Shown in pieces: positions 45,201 to 54,484 of a DNA stretch of 64,000 nucleotides. Origin of the DNA: Anaeromyxobacter soli (GTDB lineage Bacteria; Myxococcota; Myxococcia; Myxococcales; Anaeromyxobacteraceae). The translations under genes and the position numbers were made by a program. The DNA lies in contig NZ_JAKZLF010000004.1 in assembly GCF_022808855.1 (NCBI RefSeq), positions 62,001 to 126,000 on the forward strand, read 5' to 3'. The notes under the pieces were generated by a model. It ran no database searches. It saw only the letters and a list, made by a program, of their open reading frames with translations, and had not been told where the DNA came from. The number at the start of each line of letters is the position of its first letter. The first letter of the stretch is position 1.

Positions 45201-48200
45201 GTCGAAGCGCTGGCGCCCCGACGCGGTCACGCCCAGCCCCTTGCCGTGGGCCAGCACGGTCTTCTGCGTCTGGAGGGTGCGCCCCAGCCCGTCCGTGTAC
45301 ACGAACGTGTCGAGCCAGCCGCCGTTCCTCGGCAGCAGGTTGTGCGTCGCCGCGCGCGCCGGGCTCGCGTCCGGCGCGTACTCGACGCGGACCGCAGGGA
45401 TCGTGCTGTCGTAGGGCCCGAACACCTGGAAGATGCGGCCGTTCGCGTCGAGGACGCGGCGCGTGAGGTTGCCGTTGAGGTCGGTCGCCGTCTCGACCTC
45501 GCCGAAGCGCTCGTCATACACGGCCGAGGACGCGTACCCGTGCGCGTCCTCGACGCGGGTCGGGAAGTTCCGGGTCACGCCGCTCGTGTCGTAGAGATAG
45601 CGGACCCAGTACCGGCCGCTCTTCACCCTGGGCTGGTGCACCTCGAACAGCTTTCCGTCGGCGTTCCAGGCCAGGTCCACCTGCACGTACCTCGTGGCGT
45701 CGACGAAGGACTGGAGGTCCTTGAGGTTTCCCCTCGCGTCGTAGTGGCCGATCCGCTTGCGGAGGAAGGCGTCGTCGGCGTCGGTCGCGTGCGCCTTCAC
45801 CAGCAGCAGCTCCGGGCGCGCGATCGAGTAGAAGGCCCTCGCCGCCTCGTCGTCGGCGTAGTTGACCGTCGCGTGGACGTCGTCGCCCGTGTCGAGGGGA
45901 TCCGCGTCACCCAGGTCGGTGAAGGTCAGCACGTTCCCGTTCGAGCGGTCGTACGTGTAGCTCTGGTAGGTGACGAGCTTGGCGTTGGGGTCGCCGGTCG
46001 TCTCGTGGAGCTCCTGCGTGACGCTGTCGAGCGTGATGACGTGCGAGCCGCACCACTCGTCGAGCGTCGGCCTCAGGAAGAACGGCGCCGCCTCCCGGCA
46101 CGGGTCGACGGCCGGCGCGGGCCTCGCCTCGGTGTCCGCGAAGCGTGACGGCGCGGACCAGGCGTTGGTCGTCGTGGTCAGCACCCGCCCCGAGACGTCC
46201 GAGAGCGTCTCCGTCACGACGAGGCCCTTCCTCAGGACCGAGTCGTTCCAGTAGGTGCGCACGACCTTCGCTCCGTCGCCGCGGGTCTCGGTCGTCGCGT
46301 CGAACCCGAGGAAGTCGCGCTCGTAGCGGTGGTAGCGGCCGTCGCCGTAGTCGAACGAGGTGGCGAGGTCGTGACCGGGGGTGCCGTCCGCGCGCCCGTC
46401 GTGGACGACGACGCTGGACAGGACCCAGCGGCTCTCCGGCATCGCGACGCTGTTCCCCTTGCGCGCGTAGTCGAGCTCGAAGCTCCCGCCGAGCGGCCGC
46501 GAGACCGCCTTGAGCAGGTTCCCCTTCCGCAGCTGGTTGAGCCGGACCCAGACCGCCTCGTTGTCACCGCCCGGGTTCTTCTCCGCCTTGAGGACGTGAT
46601 CGGCGAGGCCGTCGCCGTCCATGTCCTGGAGCCCCAGCGCGAAGCCGGAGACGCGCTTGAAGGTCTTGTCGCCCCCCACGGAGAAGTGGAGCCAGGGGGT
46701 CATCGCGGGCGACAGCGGCCCGACACCCCAGGAGACGACGAAGCCGATGGACGGCAGCTCGCCGTACGTCCCGCTCGCCTCGACGGCGTCCACGCTGGGC
46801 GTGTCACCGTTCACCAGCCGGAGCACCTTGTTGACGCCGGCGGCGAGCCCGGTGTCGCGCAGCCACGGCTTCGTCACCGAGGCCGGCCACGGCTGCACTG
46901 GGAGCTGCACCTCGTCGTCGAACCCGAAGCCGTTGTTCAGCCGGACGGTGAAGTGGCTCGTCCCGGTGGTCTTTCGGACGTAGTCCGGCAGGCCGTCGCC
47001 GTTGACGTCCGCGAGCGAGATGCCGGTCGCCGCGACGCTCGAGTCCCAGTTCACCGAGGCGCCGTAGTTCTCGTAGAGCGTGAAGCCGGCGTTGGCGTTG
47101 AGGCTGATCGAGGTGGTCTTGCGCACCCGCTCCGGCGACACGATCTCGTCCGGGAGGGCGCTCCCGAGGCTCCCGATGAGCTCGTCGAGGTTCCCCTCGC
47201 TCCAGCTGCCCACCGGGATGCGGTCCGCGGACGCCGCGAAGTGCGAGCCGAGGTTCAGGCGGACCAGGAAGTAGCCGCCGTCCCGGGAGACCTCGTCGGG
47301 AAGGCCGTCGCCGTTGACGTCGGCCAGCTCACGCTCCGTCGAGCTGAAGTTGACGCCGATGCCGCCGCCGACGGACGGGTACATGGCGACGAGCGCCTTG
47401 ACGACGCCGTCGTCGGACATGCGTCGCCACGGGTCGGAGACGCCGAGCCCGAGGCTCGCCGAGCCGTCCTTGCTCACGCGCAGCCGGAAGCCCTCGGTGC
47501 CCCTCTGGATGCCGGGCCTGCCCGGATCGCGGATGTCGGTCACGCGAACGGCCGTTCCGTCGTCGGCGCGAGAGACGACGTCGACAACGCGGTCGCCGTT
47601 CATGTCGAGGACGTCCGTCTTCTGATAGCTCGCGCCCGTCGCCACGTTGAGGCTCACGCCGACCGGGCCCACCGAAACCCCCGCCGAGAGCGACGTGGAA
47701 TCGCCTTCGCTCTGCCGGAGCGCCGGCCCCAGCGCGAACATCGCCATGAGCGAGGTGGTCTCCCCCGCCCCGCCGCCCTGCTGGACGAACTCCCCTTCGC
47801 GGGAGGCGTGCCAGATCCCCGCCGAGATGAAGGTGGTCCCCTCCCTGCTCACGAAGGACGGGACGCGCGGCGCGAGCCCCGGCTCCGCCTGCGAGACCCA
47901 GGTCCCGAGCCGCCTCGGCACGAGGGGCGACGCGACCTCGGTCGTGTCCTTCACGTCCGGGTCCTGGTGCTCGACGTCCACTTCCCCCTGCTCGTAGGCG
48001 TCCACCTTCTTGTAGAGCCGCCGGGGATCGAGGTCCTGGTCGTTCGCGGCGCGCCAGGTGCCGTAGTGGAAGAGGTGATGGCCGCCGCCGAAGCGCGAGC
48101 GGACCGCGTAGGTGTTCGAGCCGCTCCGGTACGATGAGTACCGCTCGTTGACCTTCACGCTCTCGGTCGACGACAGGCCCGTCGCGTCCCGCACGAACGT

Positions 48201-51200
48201 GACGACCGGCGTCCACGTCGCGTCGAACTGGGCGTCGGAGAAGATCTCGAAGAAGACCCGCTCTCCGGCGTCGACGTGCAGCTCCTGGATGATGGACTCG
48301 TACGGCGAGCCGTAGAGCTGGTCGAAGCGCCGCTTCACGATCAGGGACTTCGCCGTTCGAGCCGCGACGTAGAGCGCGTCGGACGCGTGGTCTCCGACCC
48401 GGAGCGCCGGGATGTACCCGCGTGGATCTCGCGGATCCGGGTACTTCGGGTTGACGAAGACCCGGATGGTGCCGGGCTCCGGCGCCACCCACGGCTCGAT
48501 CGGGCGATCGTCGGGCGCCGCCGAGACGTCGGCGTTCGGGAGGAGGTACCAGCGCGGCGAGATCGCGTTGTGCACCGGGAACCAGGCGTCGCCCGTGAAC
48601 GACATCGCCTCGGCGAGCTCGGGCGGCGGCGCCTCGCAGCCGTTCGGTCCCAGGCCGCCGGCCGTCTCCATCCGGCCGCCGATCGTCCAGTCGACGACCG
48701 CCGGATCGACGGGCAGGTCCGTCTGGATCCGGAACACCAGCTTCTCGCCGGCGAGGACCGAGGCGGTGGCCGCCAGGTCCCACTTCCCGACGGCGTCCGC
48801 GGGCAGGATCTCGTCGATGAGGGTGTCGAACCCCCCGTCCTTCTCCTCGCAGCGGAGGTCCTTCACCTCGGCCTTCTGCGCGAAGCGCTGGACGCAGACG
48901 CGGACGTCGTCGGTCGACTCCTTCTTCACGAGCGAGGTCTCGATCCGGAGGGCCCCGGTGGCCGGGATCGCGACGGAAGGCGCGGGCTGGCCGGCGATCC
49001 TGAAGTCACTGGCCTGGTCGAACTGGAACGTCGCGGCGCCGCTCGGGTCGACGCGGCCCTGCTCCTCGTCGCTCAGGGGACGGCACGCCCCGACACTGCA
49101 CGGGCCCAGGTGCGAGTAGGAGATCGTCGGCGAGAAGTGGACGTCCTCGAGGGGCGACGGAACGGCCCGATCCACGGGGAAGTCCGCGAGCGTCGAGAGC
49201 ACGAAGAAGACGCGCAACCCGGGGAACACGTCCAGGTTCGCGATGCCCACCGGGGTCGGCACGCCCGCGTCCGCGAGCGTCTTCACGCGCTCGAAGACCT
49301 TCACCGCAGCGTGATCGCGGCTTCCGTCCCAGACGAACGCCTGGATGCGGACTCCGTCCCGCTCCGCCGGGAGGGGGGAAGGCTGGGCGTGATCGACGAA
49401 GAAGAGGTTCCCGGCGACGTCGACGCGTCCCGTGAACGGCGCGATCCACTCCAGGACGGCGTCGGAGGGCTTGAGCTGCTCGCGGATGCTCTGCTCGAGC
49501 GCCTCCTGGTCCGGGTTGGCGCCGGTGGGCGTCGACGCCAGGCTCGTGCCGGTGACCATCGGCGCGAAGGCGAACGCCTTCGCGGTGCCCGATCGGTGCT
49601 GGTTCAGGAGGACACCGGACTCCTGCACGACGTCCACGAGACCGTCCCCGTCGGCGTCTCCCAGGAACTCCGTCGTCTTGGACGAGAAGTGCGAGTAGCC
49701 GGCGTTGACCGAGACCGGGCCGTACGACGCCTGCCCCGCCGTGTTCCACCCCTTGCCCTCCTCCTTGCCCAGGGTCGGGAGCGGCACGGACGCCACCTCG
49801 CCGTCGCCCGGATCCCCGGCCGGCAGCGCGCGCCGCAGCTCGCGCGACCCGGAGACGAGAGAGCCGCTGTTGAACCGGACGTCGTAGCTTCCGCCTCGGC
49901 CCGTGACGCGGTCCGGCAGCCCGTCGCCGTTCACGTCGAGCAAGAGGCTGTTCGTCACCGACCGGTGCTGCGTGCGGCCGACGCGGGCGCCGACGGTGCC
50001 GGTGATCTTGTCGTAGGTGAAGCCGATCCCTCCGTAGCCGTGGATCGACCAGCCGCTCTCCTCGGCGTGCGAGAGCGAGAGGTCGTCCGGCGCCTCCTTG
50101 AAGCTCCAGGCGACGGGCGCAGCGAAGGAGTTCCTGTAGTCGGCGTCGAACCAGGAGAACGCGTGGGTGTGGAAGAGCTTCCGCGCGGTCCCCTCTCCCG
50201 CTCCGAAGACCTCGACCTTCGTCAGGCGCGACTTCCAGAAGCTCTCCGCCTTCCGCTCGTAGGAGAACCGGTACTCCCGGATGGTGTCGGTCCTGCCGTC
50301 CCGGTCGAGCTGGACGAGGATCGACTTGAGGCGGCGCCGGAGCACCGTCTTGAAGCCGAGCCGGCCCGAGGTGATCTCGTCGGGACGATCGAGGTAACGG
50401 CCGCGCGTGTCCTGCTCGCTCCGCAGCTCGACGTGGTAGTGGCCGATCTCCGCCGTCCCGAAGGGATCCCGCGCCCCGTCGTACGCGCGCCCCGTGTACT
50501 GGATGCTGCTCAGGTAGAGCTGCCGGAAGTCCTCCTCGTGCGTGGCCGCCGTCTGCTGCGGGTGCCGGACGGTGGGACGCGCCTTCGCGTCCGTGTCGTA
50601 GACGAACTGCGTCAGGTTCCCGTTGGTGTCGACGACACGCTCCAGGTACCACGCGCCGATGTTGGCCAGCCCCTCGTAGCTGGTGAGGCGCGCCGCGCCG
50701 CTCCTGCCGTAGACGTACAGGTTCCCCTGCTTGTCCTGGACCTGGAACCAGTGGTCGGTCGGGCCGGTCCCGCAGCGGAGGATCCTGCGGAAGCTCTTCT
50801 CCACCCGGGCGCGATAGCGCGTCCCCGCCGAGCCGTCCTCGCACCTCGGCGACTCGCTCGTCGGCACGAGCTGCTCGCCGTCGAGGAGGTAGCGGGGCTC
50901 GCTGGCGCCGTACTCCGGCGCCCCGAAGCGCGTGTCGATCTGGACGCTCGACGACGGGAGCTCCCAGCCGACGCCGAGCCAGCCGTTGGACCCGCCGGAG
51001 TCGTACGCGAGGCGCAGCTCCGGCTGGTAGCCGCCGCGACCCGCCGGCAGGCGGATCGGGAACGCGAGCTGGGCGGTCCCCAGGTTGTTGACGCCGGGGG
51101 GCGCGATGAGGTCGATCGCGGCCGACGGATCCGAGGCCTTCAGATCCTTGATGGAGTTCGGGTTGAACGACGACGGCCCCGGGTGCTCGGGGAGCACGAG

Positions 51201-53189
51201 CACAGCGTTGATCATGAACGTGAAGTGCGTCGTCTCGCTGACGACGCGGTTCGTCGAGCGCTGCAGCTCGGCGCGCGGGAGCGCCGTCCACTGCTCGGCC
51301 GCCTCGTCGTAGAACCACGTCTGGATCTCCTCGGGGGCGATCCCCTCCGGGAGGAGCGACGGGTCGTAGGGGAGCCCGACGCGCACGGGCTTCGCGAACT
51401 TCTGCCCCTTCGGCAGGAACCGGTACGCGCCGTTGGCCGGCGCCGTCACGTTCACCATCCCCGCGTCGAGCGGCGGGATGAACTCGGGCCCCTTCCGCGT
51501 GATGCCTACGTTCGTACGCTTTCCGACGGCGCCCGGCCCCGCCTCGAAGGTGACGTCGGTCCCGAGCATCACCTTCCCTCCGGCGTCGGGATCGATGGTA
51601 CCCCAGCCGGTCTGGTTCTCCTGCCCGAAGCGCGCGGCATCGGAGAGCAGCGCCGCGCTCCCCGAGGCGCCGGTCAGCAGCTCCGCGGCGCCGTCCCGCT
51701 CGAGGACCACCGTGCGCACCACCGTCGTCCCGTCGGGGAACGTGGCCTTGACGTCCACCGTCCACGGGGTCGGTGCCGCCGCGGGGCGGTCGAGCGCGAC
51801 CCCGAACACTCCCGCGACGCCCACCTCCGCGCCCCCGATCTCCACGCGCCCGACGCCGGCGGGCGACTCCGCCCAGCCGGCGATCCACGCGCGATCGCCG
51901 AAGCGCTCACCCACCTCGCGTCCCCCCTCGAACGTGAGGTGGGGCGCGGTCAGGACGATGCGGGCGGCGCCGACCCTCGGACCGACGCCGCTGCCCGCCA
52001 CCGAGATCTCCGCCACGCTGGCCGCCGGCACGTCGGCGCGCGCGGACGACGGGAAGACGAGCCGCAGCGCGCTCGCCTCGCGCCCCGCCACGGGCAGCGT
52101 GCTCGACTCCGTCGCGAGCTCCACGTCCGGCACCCGATCCCAGCCGCTCGCGTCCCGCAGCTCGAGCGCCGCGAGCGTCAACGGCGCCGATCCGAGCCGG
52201 ACGGAGCCGTCGTCGAGCGCGATCGGACGATCCAGCGTGAGCTCCACGGTCCCGGAGACCGGCGACGGCGTCGCCTCACCGTCCACCGCGTCCGCCTGCT
52301 TCAGGTGCGTCTCTCGATCGAAGACATCGAGCCCGTCGTCCGACACCACGAGCAGGCGGAGCCCCGCCACCTGCACCTTCCCCGTCGCGTCGGGTGGCAC
52401 GCAGAGGGTGACCCCGCTCGCCGTCCCCAGCCGCTCCGGGTCGAGCTCGTCGACGAGCGTCCTCGGCGTCGCGACGTTCCCCACCCAGAATCCGCCCGTC
52501 ACCGCGTCGCCGTCGAGGATCCGCTCGAGCGCGAAGGCGCGCGGGACGTTTGCCTCGTAGGCGAGGTACGCCCGCCGTGCGCCGGCCACCTCGACCCTGG
52601 GGAAGGTGGCCTTCAGGCACCGGGCGCCGCCGTTGCTCTCGGTGGGATCGAGCGTCGCCGCGGCAGGCGTGGCGCCGAGGACGCGCACGTCCTCGAAGGC
52701 GGTCGCGTCGGCGCGGGTCGCCTCCGCCATCGCCGCGACGCTCCGCGGCGAGCGCTTCCGACCGGCGCCCCAGACCTCGAGCTCCTGGAGGATCGCCGCG
52801 GTCCCCGCGCCGCTCACGCGAACGGTCAGCTCCTTGGCCACGACGGGCGCGGGGAACGAGATCGCCCCCCAGCTGCCCGTGAGCGGGAGCTCGCCCTGCC
52901 CCGGGACGGCTACGGAGAGGCCGTCGCCGCGCACCTTCACGGCCCGGATCTCGACGGCGTGGTCGAAGCGCACCACGACGTCGAGCAGCCCGCTGACGGG
53001 CGTCCCCGTCGTCGTGTCCCGGTCCGCGACGGCGAAGAGATCGGTCCCCGCGCCGCCCTGCACGCTGACGGGCGACAGGCGCATCGTCGGACCGACGATG
53101 TGCTCCGGGGCTGACGACCGGCTGCAGCCGGCGAAGGCGGCGAGGGCGATGAGGCACGCGGCCGGGAGATTTCGATTCGTGCGGACCAT
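42273..53189 (-). CDS. Giant Tc/RHS-type lipoprotein toxin, cassette 2
   Basis: A 3638-residue paralogue of the cassette 1 protein with the same order of parts: lipoprotein signal (Cys22), discoidin-like region, ZU5-like segment, SpvB/TcB start (PAGRGGYQPELRLAYDSGG), VDVNGDGLPD repeats, TcdB-mid-like and YD-repeat regions, and an RHS core (KEMDEETGLYYFGARYLDP, ending LQDPDGNEV near 42880). The last 200 residues differ completely: they contain GSFHSLVRITPE, TLGAGP and FNSNSYVSGLLEAAG, a layout recalling papain-like or NlpC-like effector tips, but I cannot name the family. The composition becomes less GC-rich after 43050. Start ATG at 53189; the SD is weak (GGGGGC at 14 nt). The gene follows the lipoprotein gene by 17 nt and overlaps the next gene by 4 nt. 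Confidence 0.85.
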   Translation of the reverse strand: MVRTNRNLPAACLIALAAFAGCSRSSAPEHIVGPTMRLSPVSVQGGAGTDLFAVADRDTTTGTPVSGLLDVVVRFDHAVEIRAVKVRGDGLSVAVPGQGELPLTGSWGAISFPAPVVAKELTVRVSGAGTAAILQELEVWGAGRKRSPRSVAAMAEATRADATAFEDVRVLGATPAAATLDPTESNGGARCLKATFPRVEVAGARRAYLAYEANVPRAFALERILDGDAVTGGFWVGNVATPRTLVDELDPERLGTASGVTLCVPPDATGKVQVAGLRLLVVSDDGLDVFDRETHLKQADAVDGEATPSPVSGTVELTLDRPIALDDGSVRLGSAPLTLAALELRDASGWDRVPDVELATESSTLPVAGREASALRLVFPSSARADVPAASVAEISVAGSGVGPRVGAARIVLTAPHLTFEGGREVGERFGDRAWIAGWAESPAGVGRVEIGGAEVGVAGVFGVALDRPAAAPTPWTVDVKATFPDGTTVVRTVVLERDGAAELLTGASGSAALLSDAARFGQENQTGWGTIDPDAGGKVMLGTDVTFEAGPGAVGKRTNVGITRKGPEFIPPLDAGMVNVTAPANGAYRFLPKGQKFAKPVRVGLPYDPSLLPEGIAPEEIQTWFYDEAAEQWTALPRAELQRSTNRVVSETTHFTFMINAVLVLPEHPGPSSFNPNSIKDLKASDPSAAIDLIAPPGVNNLGTAQLAFPIRLPAGRGGYQPELRLAYDSGGSNGWLGVGWELPSSSVQIDTRFGAPEYGASEPRYLLDGEQLVPTSESPRCEDGSAGTRYRARVEKSFRRILRCGTGPTDHWFQVQDKQGNLYVYGRSGAARLTSYEGLANIGAWYLERVVDTNGNLTQFVYDTDAKARPTVRHPQQTAATHEEDFRQLYLSSIQYTGRAYDGARDPFGTAEIGHYHVELRSEQDTRGRYLDRPDEITSGRLGFKTVLRRRLKSILVQLDRDGRTDTIREYRFSYERKAESFWKSRLTKVEVFGAGEGTARKLFHTHAFSWFDADYRNSFAAPVAWSFKEAPDDLSLSHAEESGWSIHGYGGIGFTYDKITGTVGARVGRTQHRSVTNSLLLDVNGDGLPDRVTGRGGSYDVRFNSGSLVSGSRELRRALPAGDPGDGEVASVPLPTLGKEEGKGWNTAGQASYGPVSVNAGYSHFSSKTTEFLGDADGDGLVDVVQESGVLLNQHRSGTAKAFAFAPMVTGTSLASTPTGANPDQEALEQSIREQLKPSDAVLEWIAPFTGRVDVAGNLFFVDHAQPSPLPAERDGVRIQAFVWDGSRDHAAVKVFERVKTLADAGVPTPVGIANLDVFPGLRVFFVLSTLADFPVDRAVPSPLEDVHFSPTISYSHLGPCSVGACRPLSDEEQGRVDPSGAATFQFDQASDFRIAGQPAPSVAIPATGALRIETSLVKKESTDDVRVCVQRFAQKAEVKDLRCEEKDGGFDTLIDEILPADAVGKWDLAATASVLAGEKLVFRIQTDLPVDPAVVDWTIGGRMETAGGLGPNGCEAPPPELAEAMSFTGDAWFPVHNAISPRWYLLPNADVSAAPDDRPIEPWVAPEPGTIRVFVNPKYPDPRDPRGYIPALRVGDHASDALYVAARTAKSLIVKRRFDQLYGSPYESIIQELHVDAGERVFFEIFSDAQFDATWTPVVTFVRDATGLSSTESVKVNERYSSYRSGSNTYAVRSRFGGGHHLFHYGTWRAANDQDLDPRRLYKKVDAYEQGEVDVEHQDPDVKDTTEVASPLVPRRLGTWVSQAEPGLAPRVPSFVSREGTTFISAGIWHASREGEFVQQGGGAGETTSLMAMFALGPALRQSEGDSTSLSAGVSVGPVGVSLNVATGASYQKTDVLDMNGDRVVDVVSRADDGTAVRVTDIRDPGRPGIQRGTEGFRLRVSKDGSASLGLGVSDPWRRMSDDGVVKALVAMYPSVGGGIGVNFSSTERELADVNGDGLPDEVSRDGGYFLVRLNLGSHFAASADRIPVGSWSEGNLDELIGSLGSALPDEIVSPERVRKTTSISLNANAGFTLYENYGASVNWDSSVAATGISLADVNGDGLPDYVRKTTGTSHFTVRLNNGFGFDDEVQLPVQPWPASVTKPWLRDTGLAAGVNKVLRLVNGDTPSVDAVEASGTYGELPSIGFVVSWGVGPLSPAMTPWLHFSVGGDKTFKRVSGFALGLQDMDGDGLADHVLKAEKNPGGDNEAVWVRLNQLRKGNLLKAVSRPLGGSFELDYARKGNSVAMPESRWVLSSVVVHDGRADGTPGHDLATSFDYGDGRYHRYERDFLGFDATTETRGDGAKVVRTYWNDSVLRKGLVVTETLSDVSGRVLTTTTNAWSAPSRFADTEARPAPAVDPCREAAPFFLRPTLDEWCGSHVITLDSVTQELHETTGDPNAKLVTYQSYTYDRSNGNVLTFTDLGDADPLDTGDDVHATVNYADDEAARAFYSIARPELLLVKAHATDADDAFLRKRIGHYDARGNLKDLQSFVDATRYVQVDLAWNADGKLFEVHQPRVKSGRYWVRYLYDTSGVTRNFPTRVEDAHGYASSAVYDERFGEVETATDLNGNLTRRVLDANGRIFQVFGPYDSTIPAVRVEYAPDASPARAATHNLLPRNGGWLDTFVYTDGLGRTLQTQKTVLAHGKGLGVTASGRQRFDVMGRVTEQGIPYFIGGRDPGFREDAPVYETTTTYDVLGRKTRTVEPNGGVYELTYDLARAAKDPFLRRRATVVDPLRKTRVMYRRLDEKISAVEEHIDSLVHTTRYQYDPLGDLRAVIDARGNETRVEYDRLGRRRQLVSPDAGTTDFAYDDMGNLVSRQDGNLVQAAKGGKLPADQAFVFYEYDLEQLIAVNKPFGTDVKYEYGPPGAPENGAGRIVRVVDDAGAETRGYGKLGETIRFTRTVKPLKPNDSPQTFETRFEFDSFGRMLRLWYPDGEELTYLYDAAGLVNHAEGHRPATKHWEEATEVYLTTLTYDEFGARRHAVLGNAATTTWTYEPDTQRLKHVDTASQGRTLQALTYTYDLVGNVKTLTNALGEATGRRSGAVSYTYDYDDLYRLTTATGTALSRPGVVDRFKTTYEFGDEIHNMTRLHQKHWLTTANDPDDETAHPPHTNHDFDYAYGDAGPHQATKIGDRNLVYDANGNTLRECRDHGDAACQANSDKLRRYFWGEENELNAVIDGGGWNITRFMYDAGGQRVVKLGRGGESITIGQFFALKGRKAATKHIFIGETRVASKLLPSPGWEPSWSEGTAVSGPILAGTAVETVSGCDPSTYQPQKCPIDPAANPVIDRRPDTTKIKPATYYYHSDHLGSTSWVTDQNGRVHEHVEYFPYGEVWRDARYDSDGDPVHRQQFLFSSKEMDEETGLYYFGARYLDPVRARWASSDPMLASYLPGQEVGESLPGRGGIFRTENLSLYLYAHASPVVLQDPDGNEVRVDFHEVARGSFHSLVRITPENQARWANDPRFRDPATGQPLRDDQGRVFMTLGAGPVPAINGSLVSEHNRTRDARPHQGGIVVPNPADVKAGPLGPGDPVGEDQFIDRLLTLDANYADDLDYDLFPEANPANRSMFVADDGFNSNSYVSGLLEAAGVAPPVLPVSTPGYDRPVPRASFAPNGAGQGGGAQPGVPVPQGRAR

Positions 53190-53206
53190 GCTTCCATGCC
53201 CCCGAT

Positions 53207-54484
53207 TCACGGCGCGGCGAAGCGCGCCGGGGTGTAGCTGTTCTCGGATGCGGAGACGCGCGTCGGCGGAGGACCCGCCGTGACGTCGAAGTCGGCCGCC
53301 GCGACGTAGACCTCGTAGGTGAGCCCCGAGGTGAACGTGCCGGCCAGGAAATCCGCGGACGTGCCCGTCACCCACTGCCCGGCGACGTAGGAGCTCCCGA
53401 GCCACACGGAAGCGAAGTAGCTCTGGGCGCCCGGGACGCGGGCCCAGGTCACGTGGGCGCCGCCCTTCACGTCGCCGCTGGCGGACACGCCCTCGGGGAG
53501 CGGCAGCGGGAGCGGCGGCGCGATGGCGAACTGCGTCGTGATCGACTCGACCCCGTCGCTCGCGACCAGCGTGTAGAGCCCGGGGGTCGGCGGCAGGCCG
53601 TAGGCCCAGACCAGCCGCTTCGTGAAGTTGACCGGCAGCTCGAAGCGCAGGGGATCCGACTCCGGCAGGTCGGGACCGGTCACGGTGATCGACCAGACGC
53701 CCCCGTCCGGCGCTTCGTCCGGCGCCGAGAGACCGACCCAGATCGCCAGCCCGGGGACGAGGCCGTAGTCGATGCGCCCGCCGGCGGCGCGAAGCACGAG
53801 CGGCGCTCCAGAGGCACGCAGGAGCAACCCCAGCCGTGCCTGCGAGACGCGGAAGCTCCGCGGCATCGCTGGAGCGACTCCAGGCGCCAGCGCCGTCGGA
53901 TCGGCGCCGAGCGCCTGGATCGACGCGAGGTAAGAGCCGTCGGGGAGCGCCGAGACGTCGCAGCCGGCAGCCGCCGAGACCTGCTGCTCCTGGATCGCCC
54001 CGTTCGCGGTCAGGACGCACGCGTACGCCTCCGCGCCGGCGACGTCGCCCCACTCCAGGCGCGTCCCGTCGAGAGAGAGCGCGGCGCCGGGCACCGCGAG
54101 CGGGATCGCGTCAGCCAGCGTCGCGGCCGTCGCCAGCGTCTGCCCGCCGCTGGATGCGACGATCTGGAAGGCCGCACCTTCGACCGGCGCGACGTCCGGC
54201 CAGAGGGAGACCGCGTAGCCGGCGCCGGCTGCGTACGCGGCGGGCCTCCCGAGCGCCGCACCGTCGCGCCCGAGCTCGAGCAGCCAGTCCGATTCCGGCC
54301 CCGCGCCCGTGTCGCTCCGGATCGTGGTGAGCACCGCGAGGCCGAGACGCCCCGACCCGTCCTCGTAGGCGCCGAGCGCCGCCGTCGCGGTGTACGGCAC
54401 GGACTCGCGCGTCGAGCCGCCGCTGCACGCCGCGGCGACGATGCCGCCGAGGACGATCAGGTACCCACGCGTTGCGCGAACCAT
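53207..54484 (-). CDS. Conserved lipoprotein of cassette 2
   Basis: A 425-residue paralogue of the 32125-33429 protein. The lipobox ends at Cys20. Shared features include YEDGSGRLGLAVLTTIR near the N-terminus, the YACVLT/GCDVSALPDGSYLAS central segment with paired Cys, the RLGLL and GLAIWVGLSAPD stretches and the C-terminal fibronectin-like domain (TWARVPGAQSYFASVW ... GLTYEVYVAAADFD). The ATG at 54484 is chosen because it begins the signal peptide; an upstream ATG in frame would add 14 residues before it. It precedes the RHS gene by 17 nt. The recurrence of this pair makes it a defining part of the cassette. Confidence 0.75.
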   Translation of the reverse strand: MVRATRGYLIVLGGIVAAACSGGSTRESVPYTATAALGAYEDGSGRLGLAVLTTIRSDTGAGPESDWLLELGRDGAALGRPAAYAAGAGYAVSLWPDVAPVEGAAFQIVASSGGQTLATAATLADAIPLAVPGAALSLDGTRLEWGDVAGAEAYACVLTANGAIQEQQVSAAAGCDVSALPDGSYLASIQALGADPTALAPGVAPAMPRSFRVSQARLGLLLRASGAPLVLRAAGGRIDYGLVPGLAIWVGLSAPDEAPDGGVWSITVTGPDLPESDPLRFELPVNFTKRLVWAYGLPPTPGLYTLVASDGVESITTQFAIAPPLPLPLPEGVSASGDVKGGAHVTWARVPGAQSYFASVWLGSSYVAGQWVTGTSADFLAGTFTSGLTYEVYVAAADFDVTAGPPPTRVSASENSYTPARFAAP

